DNA of 50,962 bases from the NCBI GenBank assembly GCA_964538375.1, contig CAZIFQ010000022.1:1-50962 (forward strand). Reading direction: 5' to 3'. The first letter of the stretch is position 1, and each line of letters begins with the position of its first letter. This stretch comes from JAUUZQ01 sp964538375. Lineage in GTDB: Bacteria; Bacteroidota; Bacteroidia; Bacteroidales; GCA-2748055. Positions 16,560 to 25,947 of the stretch are shown one piece after another. The translations under genes were made by a program, and so were the position numbers. The notes beneath the pieces were generated by a model that saw nothing but the letters and a program-made list of their open reading frames with translations, was not told where the DNA came from and ran no database searches.

Positions 16560-19214
16560 ATGGAGTACAAATTTTCAGAAATTGAGAAGAAGTGGCAGGA
16601 TTACTGGGAGGAAAACAAAACTTTTAGAACCGAAGATGATTTTTCAAAGCCAAAATTTTATATCCTCGATATGTTCCCATATCCATCAGGGGCAGGACTG
16701 CATGTTGGTCACCCTGAGGGGTATACAGCCACAGACATCGTGGCTCGTTATAAAAAGATGAACGGCTTCAATGTACTTCACCCCATGGGATGGGATGCTT
16801 TTGGTTTACCAGCAGAGCAATATGCTATTCAAACCGGAACTCACCCAGCGGTCACGACCAATAAGAACTGTGATAATTTTCGCAGACAGATAAAAAGTTT
16901 GGGTTTAGGTTATGATTGGGAGAGGGAGATCAACACTACGGATCCAGGATACTTTAAATGGACCCAATGGATTTTCACACGCCTGTTCAATACCTGGTTC
17001 GATGAGAAACAGCAAAAAGGTCGTCCCATTAATGAACTGGAAATTCCCGCTGATGTTAAGAGTGAAGGAGAGCAAGAAATAAAAAGGTATATCTCAGAAA
17101 AAAGACTGGCTTATTACGAAAATGCCAAGGTATGGTGGTGCCCTAATTGCAGGATCGTGTGCGCCAACGAAGAAGTGCTTACCGATGGAACTCATGAAAA
17201 ATGTGGCCACCTGGTAGAAAGAAAAAACTTGAAGCAGTGGATGCTTCGTATTCCACACTATGCCAACCGATTGTTAAAAGGATTGGACGATCTTGACTGG
17301 CCCGAAGGTGTGAAGGATATGCAAAAAAACTGGATCGGAAAATCATTTGGTGCAGAAGTTGACTTTAAGCTGGATGGACTCGATGATTCTTTGCGTGTTT
17401 TCACAACCCGTCCGGATACACTTTTTGGTGCTACCTACATGGTTGTTGCTCCTGAACATCCCCTGCTCGATGACATTAAAACAGGTGGCAAGAATGATGA
17501 AGTGGATGCTTATGTGAAAGCTGCCGGTTTAAAATCTGAACTTGATCGTTCTGATCTCTCCAAAGAAAAGACAGGAGTTTTTACCGGCAGATATGCCATC
17601 AATCCCGTTTCAGGTGAACTTATACCCGTTTGGGTAGCTGATTATGTACTCATGGGGTACGGAACCGGGGCCATCATGTCAGTACCTGCTCACGATGTAA
17701 GGGACTTTGAATTTGCAAAAGAATTTGAACTACCGATTAAATGCATCATGGATCCGGCCGGAGCAGATGAAGAACTACGTAATAAGGTGTTGTCAGGCGA
17801 TGCCTGCTGGACAGACGATGGCAAGTATATCGATTCTGCGAATAGCGAAATAGGAATCAGCATTGATGGCATGAAGAAAAAGGATGGTATCAGAACCATC
17901 AACGATTGGCTGAGGAAGAATGAGCTGGGTATGCCAACTGTGAATTATAAGATTCGTGACTGGCTGTTCAGTCGTCAAAGATATTGGGGAGAACCATTCC
18001 CGGTGATACATTGGGAAGATGGTGAGATTAGTGTACTGGAAGATGAAAAGCTACCGCTAGAGCTTCCCGGACTGGAAAAATACGAACCGGGAGCAAATGG
18101 TGAGTCTCCGCTTGCCAATTCGGGTGACTGGCTGACTGTAGTGGATGAAAATGGAAGAAAAGGACGCCGTGAGACCAACACAATGCCGCAATGGGCAGGT
18201 TCGTGTTGGTACTATCTCAGGTATATTGATCCAAGGAACGACAAAGAGCCATTTTCCTCAGCCAAAGAAAATTACTGGATGCCTGTTGACTTATACATTG
18301 GAGGTGCAGAGCATGCAGTTCTTCACTTGCTGTATAGTCGTTTCTGGCACAAAGTATTGTTTGACCTTGGCATTGTCTCAACTGATGAACCCTACAAAAA
18401 GCTTTATAACCAGGGAATGATCCTGGCCTTTGCTTACGAAACAGCTACCGGAGCAAAAGTGGCAAGTGACCTGGTTGAAGAAAAAGAGGGCAAATATTTC
18501 CATGTTGAAACAGGTGAAGAGCTGAAGCAAATTGTGGCAAAAATGTCGAAGTCGCTGAAAAATGTAGTCAATCCGGATGATGTTGTTACTGTTTTTGGTG
18601 CAGACTCACTGCGCTTATATGAGATGTTTCTCGGACCATTGGATGCTGTAAAACCATGGGTGGAGAATGGTGTGAAAGGAGTCTATAATTTCCTGAACAA
18701 GGCATACAAATTCTTTTCTGAATCAGCGCATTACCATGAAGGTGAAGAAGATGCTGAAATATTGAAGAGTTTACATTACACCATAAAGAAGGTGGGACAT
18801 GATGTAAGCAACCTTCATTTCAACACGGCCATTTCTCAAATGATGATCTTTACCAATTTAGTTGCTAAAAAGGGTGAAGTCACCAAAAACAGTGCTAAGA
18901 AATTCATCCAGGTTCTTGCCCCTTTTGCTCCTCATCTTGCAGAAGAAATATGGAGTCAGCTGGGAGAGAATCAATCCATTTCATTATCTGAATGGCCCGA
19001 AGTGAATGAAGATTACCTTAAAGAAGACACCATTGAATATCCAGTAATGATCAATGGTAAACTTCGTTTCAAACTAAAGGTCTTGCCAAATACATCGGCA
19101 GATGAACTGGAAAAAATGGCACTTGAGCATGAAACCGCTCAAAAATGGCTGGAAGGAAAACCACCAAGAAAAGTCATCGTAGTACCAAACAAAATTATTA
19201 ACGTAGTAGTCTGA
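16560..19214 (+). CDS. leuS: Leucyl-tRNA synthetase
   Basis: Class I aminoacyl-tRNA synthetase that charges tRNA-Leu in the cytoplasm. The HIGH signature appears as HVGH (residues 48-51, in PYPSGAGLHVGH) and the KMSKS loop near residues 661-665 (KMSKSLKN). Between them lies the large CP1 editing insertion with the threonine-rich TTRPDTLFGATYM motif (about 281-293) and the GTGAIMSVPAHD motif of the editing pocket. The C-terminal anticodon-binding domain and leucine-specific tail end in KVIVVPNKIINVVV. At 884 aa the protein is of normal size. The M23 gene starts 6 nt after the stop. Confidence 0.98.
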   Translation: MEYKFSEIEKKWQDYWEENKTFRTEDDFSKPKFYILDMFPYPSGAGLHVGHPEGYTATDIVARYKKMNGFNVLHPMGWDAFGLPAEQYAIQTGTHPAVTTNKNCDNFRRQIKSLGLGYDWEREINTTDPGYFKWTQWIFTRLFNTWFDEKQQKGRPINELEIPADVKSEGEQEIKRYISEKRLAYYENAKVWWCPNCRIVCANEEVLTDGTHEKCGHLVERKNLKQWMLRIPHYANRLLKGLDDLDWPEGVKDMQKNWIGKSFGAEVDFKLDGLDDSLRVFTTRPDTLFGATYMVVAPEHPLLDDIKTGGKNDEVDAYVKAAGLKSELDRSDLSKEKTGVFTGRYAINPVSGELIPVWVADYVLMGYGTGAIMSVPAHDVRDFEFAKEFELPIKCIMDPAGADEELRNKVLSGDACWTDDGKYIDSANSEIGISIDGMKKKDGIRTINDWLRKNELGMPTVNYKIRDWLFSRQRYWGEPFPVIHWEDGEISVLEDEKLPLELPGLEKYEPGANGESPLANSGDWLTVVDENGRKGRRETNTMPQWAGSCWYYLRYIDPRNDKEPFSSAKENYWMPVDLYIGGAEHAVLHLLYSRFWHKVLFDLGIVSTDEPYKKLYNQGMILAFAYETATGAKVASDLVEEKEGKYFHVETGEELKQIVAKMSKSLKNVVNPDDVVTVFGADSLRLYEMFLGPLDAVKPWVENGVKGVYNFLNKAYKFFSESAHYHEGEEDAEILKSLHYTIKKVGHDVSNLHFNTAISQMMIFTNLVAKKGEVTKNSAKKFIQVLAPFAPHLAEEIWSQLGENQSISLSEWPEVNEDYLKEDTIEYPVMINGKLRFKLKVLPNTSADELEKMALEHETAQKWLEGKPPRKVIVVPNKIINVVV

Positions 19215-19220
19215 TTTCTT

Positions 19221-20462
19221 ATGAAGAAGATCCTTTTCTTAGTTGCCGCAGCAATAGTGCTCATCGCAGTATTTGCATGGCTATATTTTGGTTTTAATAA
19301 TGATATGGATAACATGGGCAATTCTGAAGCCAATGTTTCTGAAACAATGGAGAAACACATTGAGTACATCTATGAAATCCCGGCTGACTCGTTTGAAGTG
19401 GTTAAAGGAGTTATAGGCAGAAACCAGATGCTTGGAAATATTTTAAATGACTATGGTGTCACTAACAAACAAATTTTTGAGATTTCGAATCTTCCTGCAG
19501 ATCAATTTAATGAAAGAAAAATAAAAGCGGGCAACAAGTATGCACTATTTATAGAAAAGGATAGTGCAAAGCAAGTTGCATTTTTTGTGTATGAGAAGGA
19601 TCAGGTGAACTACGTCGTATTACATTTTGAAGACAGTATTCATGTAGAGCAAAAGGCCAAACCGGTTACTGTTAAACAGGAAGAGGTAAGTGGAGAAATT
19701 ACATCAAGCTTGTGGGAATCGTTTTTAGATATGGGTGCCAATCCATTTCTTGCTGTTGAATTAAGTGAAATATATGCCTGGTCCATCGACTTTTTCGGAC
19801 TCCAGGAAGGAGATAAATTCAGAGTAATCTACGATGAGTTATATGTGGATACTAACTCAGTTGGCATATCCACGATTTACGGTGCATGGTTCCATCATTC
19901 AGGTCATGAGTTTTGGGCCATCCCATTTGTACAAGACAGTATAAGGGCATTCTTTGATGAAGAAGGAAACAGTTTGCGGAAGGCATTTTTGAAAGCGCCA
20001 TTGCGTTTCTCCAGGATAAGTTCAAGGTTTTCCAATGCACGTATGCATCCCATTCTGAAAATTCGCCGTCCTCACCACGGAGTTGATTATGCAGCACCTA
20101 TTGGTACCCCTGTTCATGCCATTGGCGATGGACAGGTTTTTGCCAGGGCTTACCAGCGTGGCGGAGGTAACTATGTAAAAATCAAACATAATAGTGTTTA
20201 TTCAACAACATATATGCACTTAAGTGGATTTGGCAAAGGAATCAAAGTTGGCAGCTATGTGAAGCAAGGTGATGTAATTGGTTACGTGGGTAGCACAGGA
20301 TTATCCACCGGTCCGCATCTCGATTTCAGGTTTTACAAAAATGGTCAGGCCATTGATCCGCTCAAGGTAAAAGCGCCACCTGTTGAACCGGTTCATGACT
20401 CACTGAAGGTTGACTATGACCTGGTGATGAACAGCATGATGAAGGCATTAAGGGAGATCTAA
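19221..20462 (+). CDS. M23 (LytM-type) peptidase family protein, membrane-anchored
   Basis: Predicted periplasmic peptidoglycan endopeptidase or regulator. An N-terminal hydrophobic segment (residues 3-25) acts as signal anchor; about 250 residues of beta-rich, OapA/LysM-like linker follow, including a conserved NPFLAVELSEIYAW block. The M23 domain is at about residues 275-385, with HHGVDYAAP (first His and Asp ligands), the MHLSG histidine and GPHLDFRF. In the last motif the usual HxH is HxD, so the third zinc ligand would be Asp rather than His. The gene begins 6 nt after leuS and is probably co-transcribed with it. Peptidase or a non-catalytic activator of amidases are both possible. Confidence 0.9.
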   Translation: MKKILFLVAAAIVLIAVFAWLYFGFNNDMDNMGNSEANVSETMEKHIEYIYEIPADSFEVVKGVIGRNQMLGNILNDYGVTNKQIFEISNLPADQFNERKIKAGNKYALFIEKDSAKQVAFFVYEKDQVNYVVLHFEDSIHVEQKAKPVTVKQEEVSGEITSSLWESFLDMGANPFLAVELSEIYAWSIDFFGLQEGDKFRVIYDELYVDTNSVGISTIYGAWFHHSGHEFWAIPFVQDSIRAFFDEEGNSLRKAFLKAPLRFSRISSRFSNARMHPILKIRRPHHGVDYAAPIGTPVHAIGDGQVFARAYQRGGGNYVKIKHNSVYSTTYMHLSGFGKGIKVGSYVKQGDVIGYVGSTGLSTGPHLDFRFYKNGQAIDPLKVKAPPVEPVHDSLKVDYDLVMNSMMKALREI

Positions 20463-20498
20463 ATAAAAAAGGGCATCTGGTAAAACCAGACACCCTTT
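20463..20498 (-). terminator. Rho-independent terminator of groES-groEL
   Basis: On the minus strand AAAGGG-tg-TCTGGT, loop, ACCAGA-tg-CCCTTT forms a 12-bp hairpin with one 2x2 internal loop, followed by TTTTTTATTT. It lies between the convergent M23 gene and groL; the U-run favours termination of groL, though the hairpin could serve both directions. Confidence 0.85.
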
Positions 20499-20523
20499 GA
20501 GATATATTGGGTTCATTAATGAC

Positions 20524-22170
20524 TTACATCATGCCACCCATGCCGCCCATGCCACCCATTCCTGGTGCGCCACCCGGCATTGGCATTTCGTCTTCAGTTT
20601 TGTCAACAATTACACATTCAGTTGAAAGGAACATACCTGCAATTGATGCAGCATTCTCCAGTGCAACACGCGCAACTTTTGTTGGATCAATAACTCCAGA
20701 TTCCAAAAGATTCTCGTACTTCTCAGTACGGGCGTTGTAACCGTAGTCTCCTTTTCCCTGCTTGATCTCCTGAACAACAACAGATCCTTCTAGACCAGCA
20801 TTCTCAACGATCTGACGAAGTGGCTCCTCAAGAGCACGACGAATAATTGTTATACCGGTAGTTTCGTCAACGTTTTCACCTTTCAGTTTGTCCAGTGCGC
20901 TTATAGCCCTAATATAGGCAACTCCACCTCCTGGAATAATTCCTTCTTCAACAGCAGCACGAGTAGCACTCAATGCATCATCGAAAAGGTCTTTCCTCGC
21001 TTTCATCTCAATTTCAGATGCTGCACCTACATAAATAACAGCAACACCACCGGCCAGTTTTGCCAGGCGTTCCTGGAGCTTTTCACGATCATAGTCGGAA
21101 GAAGTGTTATCAATTTGCTTACGGATTTGATTCACCCTTGCTTCGATCATTGCCTTCTCACCACCACCGTTAACAATTGTTGAATTTTCTTTATCAATAG
21201 TAACTTTCTCAGCATGTCCCAGCATATCCAGGGTTGTGCTTTCCAGTTTCAATCCTTTCTCATCTGATACAACTGTACCACCTGTAAGGATAGCGATATC
21301 TTCAAGCATCTCTTTCCTTCTGTCGCCAAAACCAGGAGCTTTAACAGCAGCGATTTTCAATGATCCGCGAAGTTTGTTCACAACAAGTGTAGCCAGCGCT
21401 TCACCGTCAATATCTTCCGCAATAATCAGTAATGGTCGACCATCCTGTGCACTTGCTTCCAATACTGGAAGAAGATCTTTCATTGTAGAAATCTTCTTGT
21501 CGTGAATAAGGATGTAAGGATTCTCCATTACAGCTTCCATCTTCTCTGTATCAGTTACAAAGTAGGGGGAGATATATCCGCGGTCGAACTGCATTCCTTC
21601 TACAACATCAACATAGGTATCAGAAGATTTTGACTCTTCAATGGTAATTACACCTTCCTTTTTTACCTTGTCCATCGCTTCAGAAATCAATGCTCCAATT
21701 GAATTGTCATTGTTTGCAGAGATTGAAGCTACTTGCTCCACCTTTTTAATGTCATCGCCAACTTCCTGGCTCTGGCTGTTAAGATTTTTTACGATTGCTC
21801 TAACCGCTTTATCAATTCCTCTTTTCAAATCCATTGGATTAGCACCGGCAGTTACATTTTTCAAACCAACATTTACGATTGATTGTGCAAGTACAGTTGC
21901 AGTAGTTGTACCATCACCTGCATCGTCATTGGTTTTTGAAGCAACCTCTTTTACCATTTGTGCACCAACATTTTCAAAAGGATCAGCAATTTCGATCTCT
22001 TTTGCAACTGTAACACCATCTTTGGTTATCTGTGGTCCACCAAATTTTTTCTCAATAACCACATTACGTCCTTTTGGACCGAGGGTTACTTTCACAGCAT
22101 CGGCCAGTGCATCAATCCCTTTCTTAAGATTGTCACGGGCTTCAATGTTAAATTTCAGCTCTTTTGCCAT
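20524..22170 (-). CDS. groL: 60-kDa chaperonin GroEL
   Basis: ATP-driven double-ring folding chaperone of the cytoplasm, working with GroES. The sequence is standard throughout: N-terminal MAKELKFN, phosphate-binding DGTTT (residues 86-90 region, DDAGDGTTTATVLAQSI), the apical-domain blocks and the C-terminal Gly-Gly-Met tail (GMGGMGGMGGMM). Length 548 aa is normal. The gene follows groES after 30 nt in the usual order and ends with a strong terminator. I see no CIRCE element, so regulation by HrcA at this locus is not supported by the sequence. Confidence 0.99.
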   Translation of the reverse strand: MAKELKFNIEARDNLKKGIDALADAVKVTLGPKGRNVVIEKKFGGPQITKDGVTVAKEIEIADPFENVGAQMVKEVASKTNDDAGDGTTTATVLAQSIVNVGLKNVTAGANPMDLKRGIDKAVRAIVKNLNSQSQEVGDDIKKVEQVASISANNDNSIGALISEAMDKVKKEGVITIEESKSSDTYVDVVEGMQFDRGYISPYFVTDTEKMEAVMENPYILIHDKKISTMKDLLPVLEASAQDGRPLLIIAEDIDGEALATLVVNKLRGSLKIAAVKAPGFGDRRKEMLEDIAILTGGTVVSDEKGLKLESTTLDMLGHAEKVTIDKENSTIVNGGGEKAMIEARVNQIRKQIDNTSSDYDREKLQERLAKLAGGVAVIYVGAASEIEMKARKDLFDDALSATRAAVEEGIIPGGGVAYIRAISALDKLKGENVDETTGITIIRRALEEPLRQIVENAGLEGSVVVQEIKQGKGDYGYNARTEKYENLLESGVIDPTKVARVALENAASIAGMFLSTECVIVDKTEDEMPMPGGAPGMGGMGGMGGMM

Positions 22171-22200
22171 TATTCTATATTTTTTTTGATTGTTATACGA

Positions 22201-22485
22201 TTATGAAATAAATAATACATCAGTTTGTGACATAAGGAGATACTCTTCTCCATCTATAGTCAGTTCCTGACCACCATATTTTCCGTAAAGAACTACATCA
22301 CCTACTTTAATTTCCATAGGTTCGTCTGTCTTATCAGCTCCAACTTTAACAACTTTTCCCTGCTGAGGTTTCTCCCTGGCTGAATCTGGGATAATAATTC
22401 CACTTGAGGTTTTCTCTTCAGCTTCTGAAGGTTTAACCAGTACTTTTCCTGCAAGAATGCGACCTTTAAGTTCTGCCATTTTCAA
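22201..22485 (-). CDS. groS: 10-kDa co-chaperonin GroES
   Basis: Heptameric lid of the GroEL cage. The 94-aa protein has the standard beta-barrel fold signature (GRILAGKVLVKP), a mobile loop (EEKTSSGIIIPDSAREKPQQG) that contacts GroEL, and the closing DGEEYLLMSQTDVLFI block. It is immediately upstream of groL. The 260-nt region before it, up to the secG stop, contains the secG terminator and must hold the groES promoter; I could not fit a confident promoter there. Confidence 0.98.
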   Translation of the reverse strand: MKMAELKGRILAGKVLVKPSEAEEKTSSGIIIPDSAREKPQQGKVVKVGADKTDEPMEIKVGDVVLYGKYGGQELTIDGEEYLLMSQTDVLFIS

Positions 22486-22686
22486 TAATTTTATATTAGT
22501 TCATATGTTCAATTCTGCAGTTTCATTTACATAATCTGTGCCAAAGGCTATCTGCCCCGGTTTTTAGCATTCTTCCCGACAAAATTGCACCTGCTACTCT
22601 CTGCTATAAATCCTAAATAAAGAGATAATATGTGCTATATCATTGTACAACTGATTTTTACGCAAACTTAAGAAAATGTTTGAAGC

Positions 22687-22723
22687 AAAAAAAAGTGTCA
22701 GCATTTATGACATACTGACACTT
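22687..22723 (-). terminator. Rho-independent terminator after secG
   Basis: On the minus strand AAGTGTCAG, a 13-nt loop and CTGACACTT form a perfect 9-bp stem followed by a run of eight T (counting the stem's own). It starts 24 nt after the secG stop and closes the sigma-54 activator/lptE/TPR/secG operon, separating it from groES. Confidence 0.85.
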
Positions 22724-22746
22724 CATTATATTGTTTTTTGGACTGC

Positions 22747-23100
22747 TTAGTTTCCGCCTTCTTCCGTGTTTCCTTCTTCTCCAAAAGATTCGGGAAGTGA
22801 AATAGGCTGTGTAGCGCTATTATCCAGTACTGACTCATTAAACTGGCCTTGAAGTCTTGAATCCTCATCAACATTTGATGAAGGAATTGCGACTCCGGCC
22901 AACAAGCATAATACAATTAATGCTGTTCCAAGTGCCCATGTTGCTTTTTCAAGAAAATCAGTAGTTCTTCTTACACCCATTATCTGGTTTGAAGAGCTGA
23001 AATTAGCTGCCAGACCGCCACCTTTTGAGTTCTGTACAAGTACTACCAAGATAGTCAGAACACAAGCCACAATTATTAAAACTGTTAATACGATATACAT
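22747..23100 (-). CDS. secG: Preprotein translocase subunit SecG
   Basis: Small inner-membrane subunit of the SecYEG channel. Two membrane helices (residues 2-23 and 53-74) flank the conserved cytoplasmic loop VLVQNSKGGGLAANFSSSNQIMG, followed by the RRTTDFLEKATW block typical of SecG. The C-terminal 40 residues form an acidic, low-complexity tail (EEGNTEEGG), common in Bacteroidota homologues. It is last in the operon with lptE and the TPR-like gene, starting 12 nt after the latter. Confidence 0.95.
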   Translation of the reverse strand: MYIVLTVLIIVACVLTILVVLVQNSKGGGLAANFSSSNQIMGVRRTTDFLEKATWALGTALIVLCLLAGVAIPSSNVDEDSRLQGQFNESVLDNSATQPISLPESFGEEGNTEEGGN

Positions 23101-23112
23101 TATTCCTGCTTA

Positions 23113-23994
23113 TTATGTATGTGAAATATACTTTATTTTCTCAATTTGAGCTGCAAAGTAAGCACTTTTTTCCGGATATTTCAAACTTAATCTCTCATAG
23201 GCGTATATAGCCTTTGCAAACAATCCCTGTTTGACATAAATCTGTGCAAGTGTATCAGTTATGAAGCTATCGCTCTCCATTATTGAGCCGGCTGCAGCAT
23301 CACCTTTGAGAGAGGTTAGTTTATCTGCAGGAATTACCCCTGGTTCATCCCTGATAAATCTCTCAATCAGATTGGGCGTATCTGCTTCTTTTCCAACTGG
23401 TTCCTCATCAATAATGGGCTCCTTAAGCAAAGGTGAGGTATCAATAATAGGCACCGTTTCTTCTAAATCGGCCTGGAGGGGTTCCGCTTCCTCCGATTTT
23501 TCCTCTTCGTTAATCTCTTCAATCTGATCTAATAAGGGAAAACCAACTTCTTCCTCAACATCCGGCTCTTCCATGTCCACTTCCTCTTTCTCTTTTATTC
23601 CCATCAAGTCCTTATGCTCCTCCAATTCCTGCTCATCAGCTTCAATGGCTAATTCAAAAGCATCTTCAGTACTAAATTGATCAGAAGCAGCTGGCTCTGA
23701 AGATTCATTGGCTTCAATAAATTCCAATTCTGTTCTTTTTATGCTAATGGTATGGATCTCATTTTCGGTTTCACCGTTAATCCATAGGTACAAATGTTTT
23801 CTGTCGCTGCTGTAAACAGCCGTTTTTTCCAACTCACCATCATATTCGTGATTCAGCTGGTGCATCGCCTTTAATTTGAGAAATCGTGCAATATTAAACC
23901 ATGGATATTTGTCCACAAGAGCTGAAATCTCCTTCAATTCGGGTTCTGATAGTTTTTCAACAGACAAGAGTTCTATGAGTCTTTCTTTATTCAT
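23113..23994 (-). CDS. TPR-like protein with acidic central region, 293 aa
   Basis: No named family. The N-terminal 60 residues are helical and TPR-like (LIELLSVEKLSEPELKEISALVDKYPWF...LKLKAMHQ), a long central part (about 90-215) is extremely acidic and probably disordered, and the last 50 residues again form a tetratricopeptide-like hairpin (TLAQIYVKQGLFAKAIYAYERLSLKYP). No signal peptide is present, so it is expected in the cytoplasm. Its place between lptE and secG is a recurrent arrangement in Bacteroidota; a scaffolding role in envelope biogenesis is plausible but inferred. Confidence 0.85.
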   Translation of the reverse strand: MNKERLIELLSVEKLSEPELKEISALVDKYPWFNIARFLKLKAMHQLNHEYDGELEKTAVYSSDRKHLYLWINGETENEIHTISIKRTELEFIEANESSEPAASDQFSTEDAFELAIEADEQELEEHKDLMGIKEKEEVDMEEPDVEEEVGFPLLDQIEEINEEEKSEEAEPLQADLEETVPIIDTSPLLKEPIIDEEPVGKEADTPNLIERFIRDEPGVIPADKLTSLKGDAAAGSIMESDSFITDTLAQIYVKQGLFAKAIYAYERLSLKYPEKSAYFAAQIEKIKYISHT

Positions 23995-24012
23995 TATATC
24001 GCGGCTAAGCGT

Positions 24013-24549
24013 TTACCAGTTAACAAATGCTTTATTAAAAATATCTTCGATGAGAGATTCAACGATAAGGTCTATCAACTCGTTTTCCACATCAGCAAGG
24101 TTCTGACTAGAGTCATAATCTTCATACCTTGAAAAACTGGAATCAAAATCCAGTTCCGGCTGCAAAGCATTAGTATAAACAACCTTAACAGATATGGTCA
24201 ACCTGTTTCGGGCGGCTGTTTCCGCTCCGGTAATTGCTGTTGGTTTTGTATCATAATTCCTGATCTCGCCTGAGAAACTCACCTGGCCGGTTCCCGGAAC
24301 CAGCTCCAAACTTGTATTGCCCTGTATCTTATCGATTAGTGCATCGGTAAACAACTGGCTCAACTGCGCCTGAACCACTGGTGCACGGTTCTGGAAATAA
24401 TCGACTGAAACAGTTGTAATTTCCGGACTTATATTCACACCACTGAAAGAATAGCTCACTTTGCAAGCTGAAAAAACCTGTGGTATCATTATAATAGCCA
24501 GCCAGATAAGGGAAACTTTTATCTTAATAATTTTGCTGCTTTTTTTCAT
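24013..24549 (-). CDS. lptE: LptE-like LPS-assembly lipoprotein
   Basis: Outer-membrane lipoprotein expected to plug and stabilise the LptD barrel that inserts lipopolysaccharide. The leader ends in a lipobox-like FSAC with Cys29; the mature part begins with KVSYSFSGVNI, the conserved SYSFxG start of Bacteroidota LptE-like proteins. It continues with the typical beta-alpha-beta-beta layout (ITTVSVDYFQNRAP, GQVSFSGEIRNYDTKP). At 178 aa it is of usual size. Its start overlaps the sigma-54 activator's stop by 4 nt (ATGA). Confidence 0.88.
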   Translation of the reverse strand: MKKSSKIIKIKVSLIWLAIIMIPQVFSACKVSYSFSGVNISPEITTVSVDYFQNRAPVVQAQLSQLFTDALIDKIQGNTSLELVPGTGQVSFSGEIRNYDTKPTAITGAETAARNRLTISVKVVYTNALQPELDFDSSFSRYEDYDSSQNLADVENELIDLIVESLIEDIFNKAFVNW

Positions 24550-25793
24550 TGTATATTATACTCTTTGATCTTCCTGTATAAAGTACGTTCGGAGATGCCT
24601 AATTCTTGTGCAGCGTACTTTCTTTTTCCCCTATGCTTTTCAAGTGCTTTCTGAATGAGTTCAATTTCCTTGTCTTCTAAGGACAAAGACTCTTCCATAA
24701 TTTCTTCCGTATCCTGTATATGATCTGCTTGTCTTGGTATGTTATGTGGAGACGCACTGCTGTCAGAAAAATTCTCTTGCTGACTCTCCACCTCCTGCAC
24801 TTTCCCGTAGAGATTCTTTATTATCTGTGCATTATCACTTTCTACATCTTCATTTGTTGCCCCTTTCTGCATGATCTCCCTTACCAGCTTTTTCAAGTCC
24901 GTCATATCATTCTTCATATCGAAAAGTACTTTATAAAGAATTTCACGTTCTGAATTAAAAGCTTCCTCATTTGCTGACCCGGAGTTGTATAAAGCAGGTA
25001 ACCTTGTTTCATTGTATTCGGGAAGATACCTAAGTAAGGTAGAAGGAGTTACCTCTCTTTCCTGCTCAATAATTGAAATTTGTTCTGTCAGATTTTTCAA
25101 CTGTCTCACATTACCGGGCCATTCATAATTAAGCATTACCTCTTTCGCTTCAGCTGAAAGGGATATGTGGGGCATCCTGTAATTTTCAGCAAAATCAGAA
25201 GCAAATTTTCTGAACAACAATAAGATATCATTACCCCGGTCGCGTAAAGGAGGCATGCTAATGGGCACAGTATTTAACCTGTAGTAAAGGTCTTCACGGA
25301 ATTTCCCATTCTTAATAGCCAAAGGAATTTCAATGTTTGATGCTGCAATAATCCGGACATCAGTCTTGAGCACTTTTGAAGACCCCACCCTGATGAATTC
25401 TCCTGTTTCAAGTACCCTGAGAAGTCTTACTTGTGTAGATAAAGGCAATTCAGCCACTTCGTCGAGAAAGATCGTCCCACCATTGGCTTCTTCAAAATAT
25501 CCTTTGCGAGTATCAGTAGCACCTGTAAATGAGCCTTTCTCATGTCCAAATAGTTCCGAATCGATGGTTCCGTCGGGAATTGCTCCACAATTCACGGCAA
25601 TATAAGAACCATGCTTCCTGGCGCTTGAATGATGAATTATTTGCGGAAACGACTCCTTGCCTGTCCCACTCTCTCCTGTAATAACAACCGACAGGTCTGT
25701 AGGGGCTACCTGCCTCGCAATATCGATGGCACGCTCCAATCCTGCATCAGTTCCTATTATTCCAAATCGTTGTTTTATTTGTTGTATTTCCAT
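24546..25793 (-). CDS. Sigma-54-dependent transcriptional activator without receiver domain
   Basis: Bacterial enhancer-binding protein that uses ATP hydrolysis to open sigma-54 promoters. Start chosen at ATG 25793 (MEIQQIKQRFGIIG); an in-frame extension to 25859 adds 22 unlikely residues. The AAA+ domain begins almost at once: Walker A GESGTGKE (40-47), the sigma-54-contacting loop GSFTGA (87-92), Walker B GGTIFLDE (105-112). The C-terminal Fis-type HTH is KYAAQELGISERTLYRKIKEY. There is no response-regulator receiver, GAF or PAS domain, so the protein may be regulated by its amount or by partners rather than by phosphorylation. It heads the lptE-TPR-secG operon. Confidence 0.94.
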   Translation of the reverse strand: MEIQQIKQRFGIIGTDAGLERAIDIARQVAPTDLSVVITGESGTGKESFPQIIHHSSARKHGSYIAVNCGAIPDGTIDSELFGHEKGSFTGATDTRKGYFEEANGGTIFLDEVAELPLSTQVRLLRVLETGEFIRVGSSKVLKTDVRIIAASNIEIPLAIKNGKFREDLYYRLNTVPISMPPLRDRGNDILLLFRKFASDFAENYRMPHISLSAEAKEVMLNYEWPGNVRQLKNLTEQISIIEQEREVTPSTLLRYLPEYNETRLPALYNSGSANEEAFNSEREILYKVLFDMKNDMTDLKKLVREIMQKGATNEDVESDNAQIIKNLYGKVQEVESQQENFSDSSASPHNIPRQADHIQDTEEIMEESLSLEDKEIELIQKALEKHRGKRKYAAQELGISERTLYRKIKEYNIQ

Positions 25794-25947
25794 GGTTTTA
25801 CTGACAAAATAACTTGAAAGTATGACAAAATTACAATAATAGTTTAGATTAGAAAGCAAATGAGCTGGATTACAGGCCTAAAAACCTACTGTTTATGCAT
25901 TAAAAATGGTTAAATTTGCTTCATTACCATTCCAGATGTCCGAAAAG

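Noticed and set aside
22528..22543. TGGCAC-N5-ATGTA upstream of groES, resembling a sigma-54 promoter
   Set aside because: The -24 half fits but the -12 half lacks the invariant GC (it reads ATGTA, not TTGCA); one good half-site is expected by chance.
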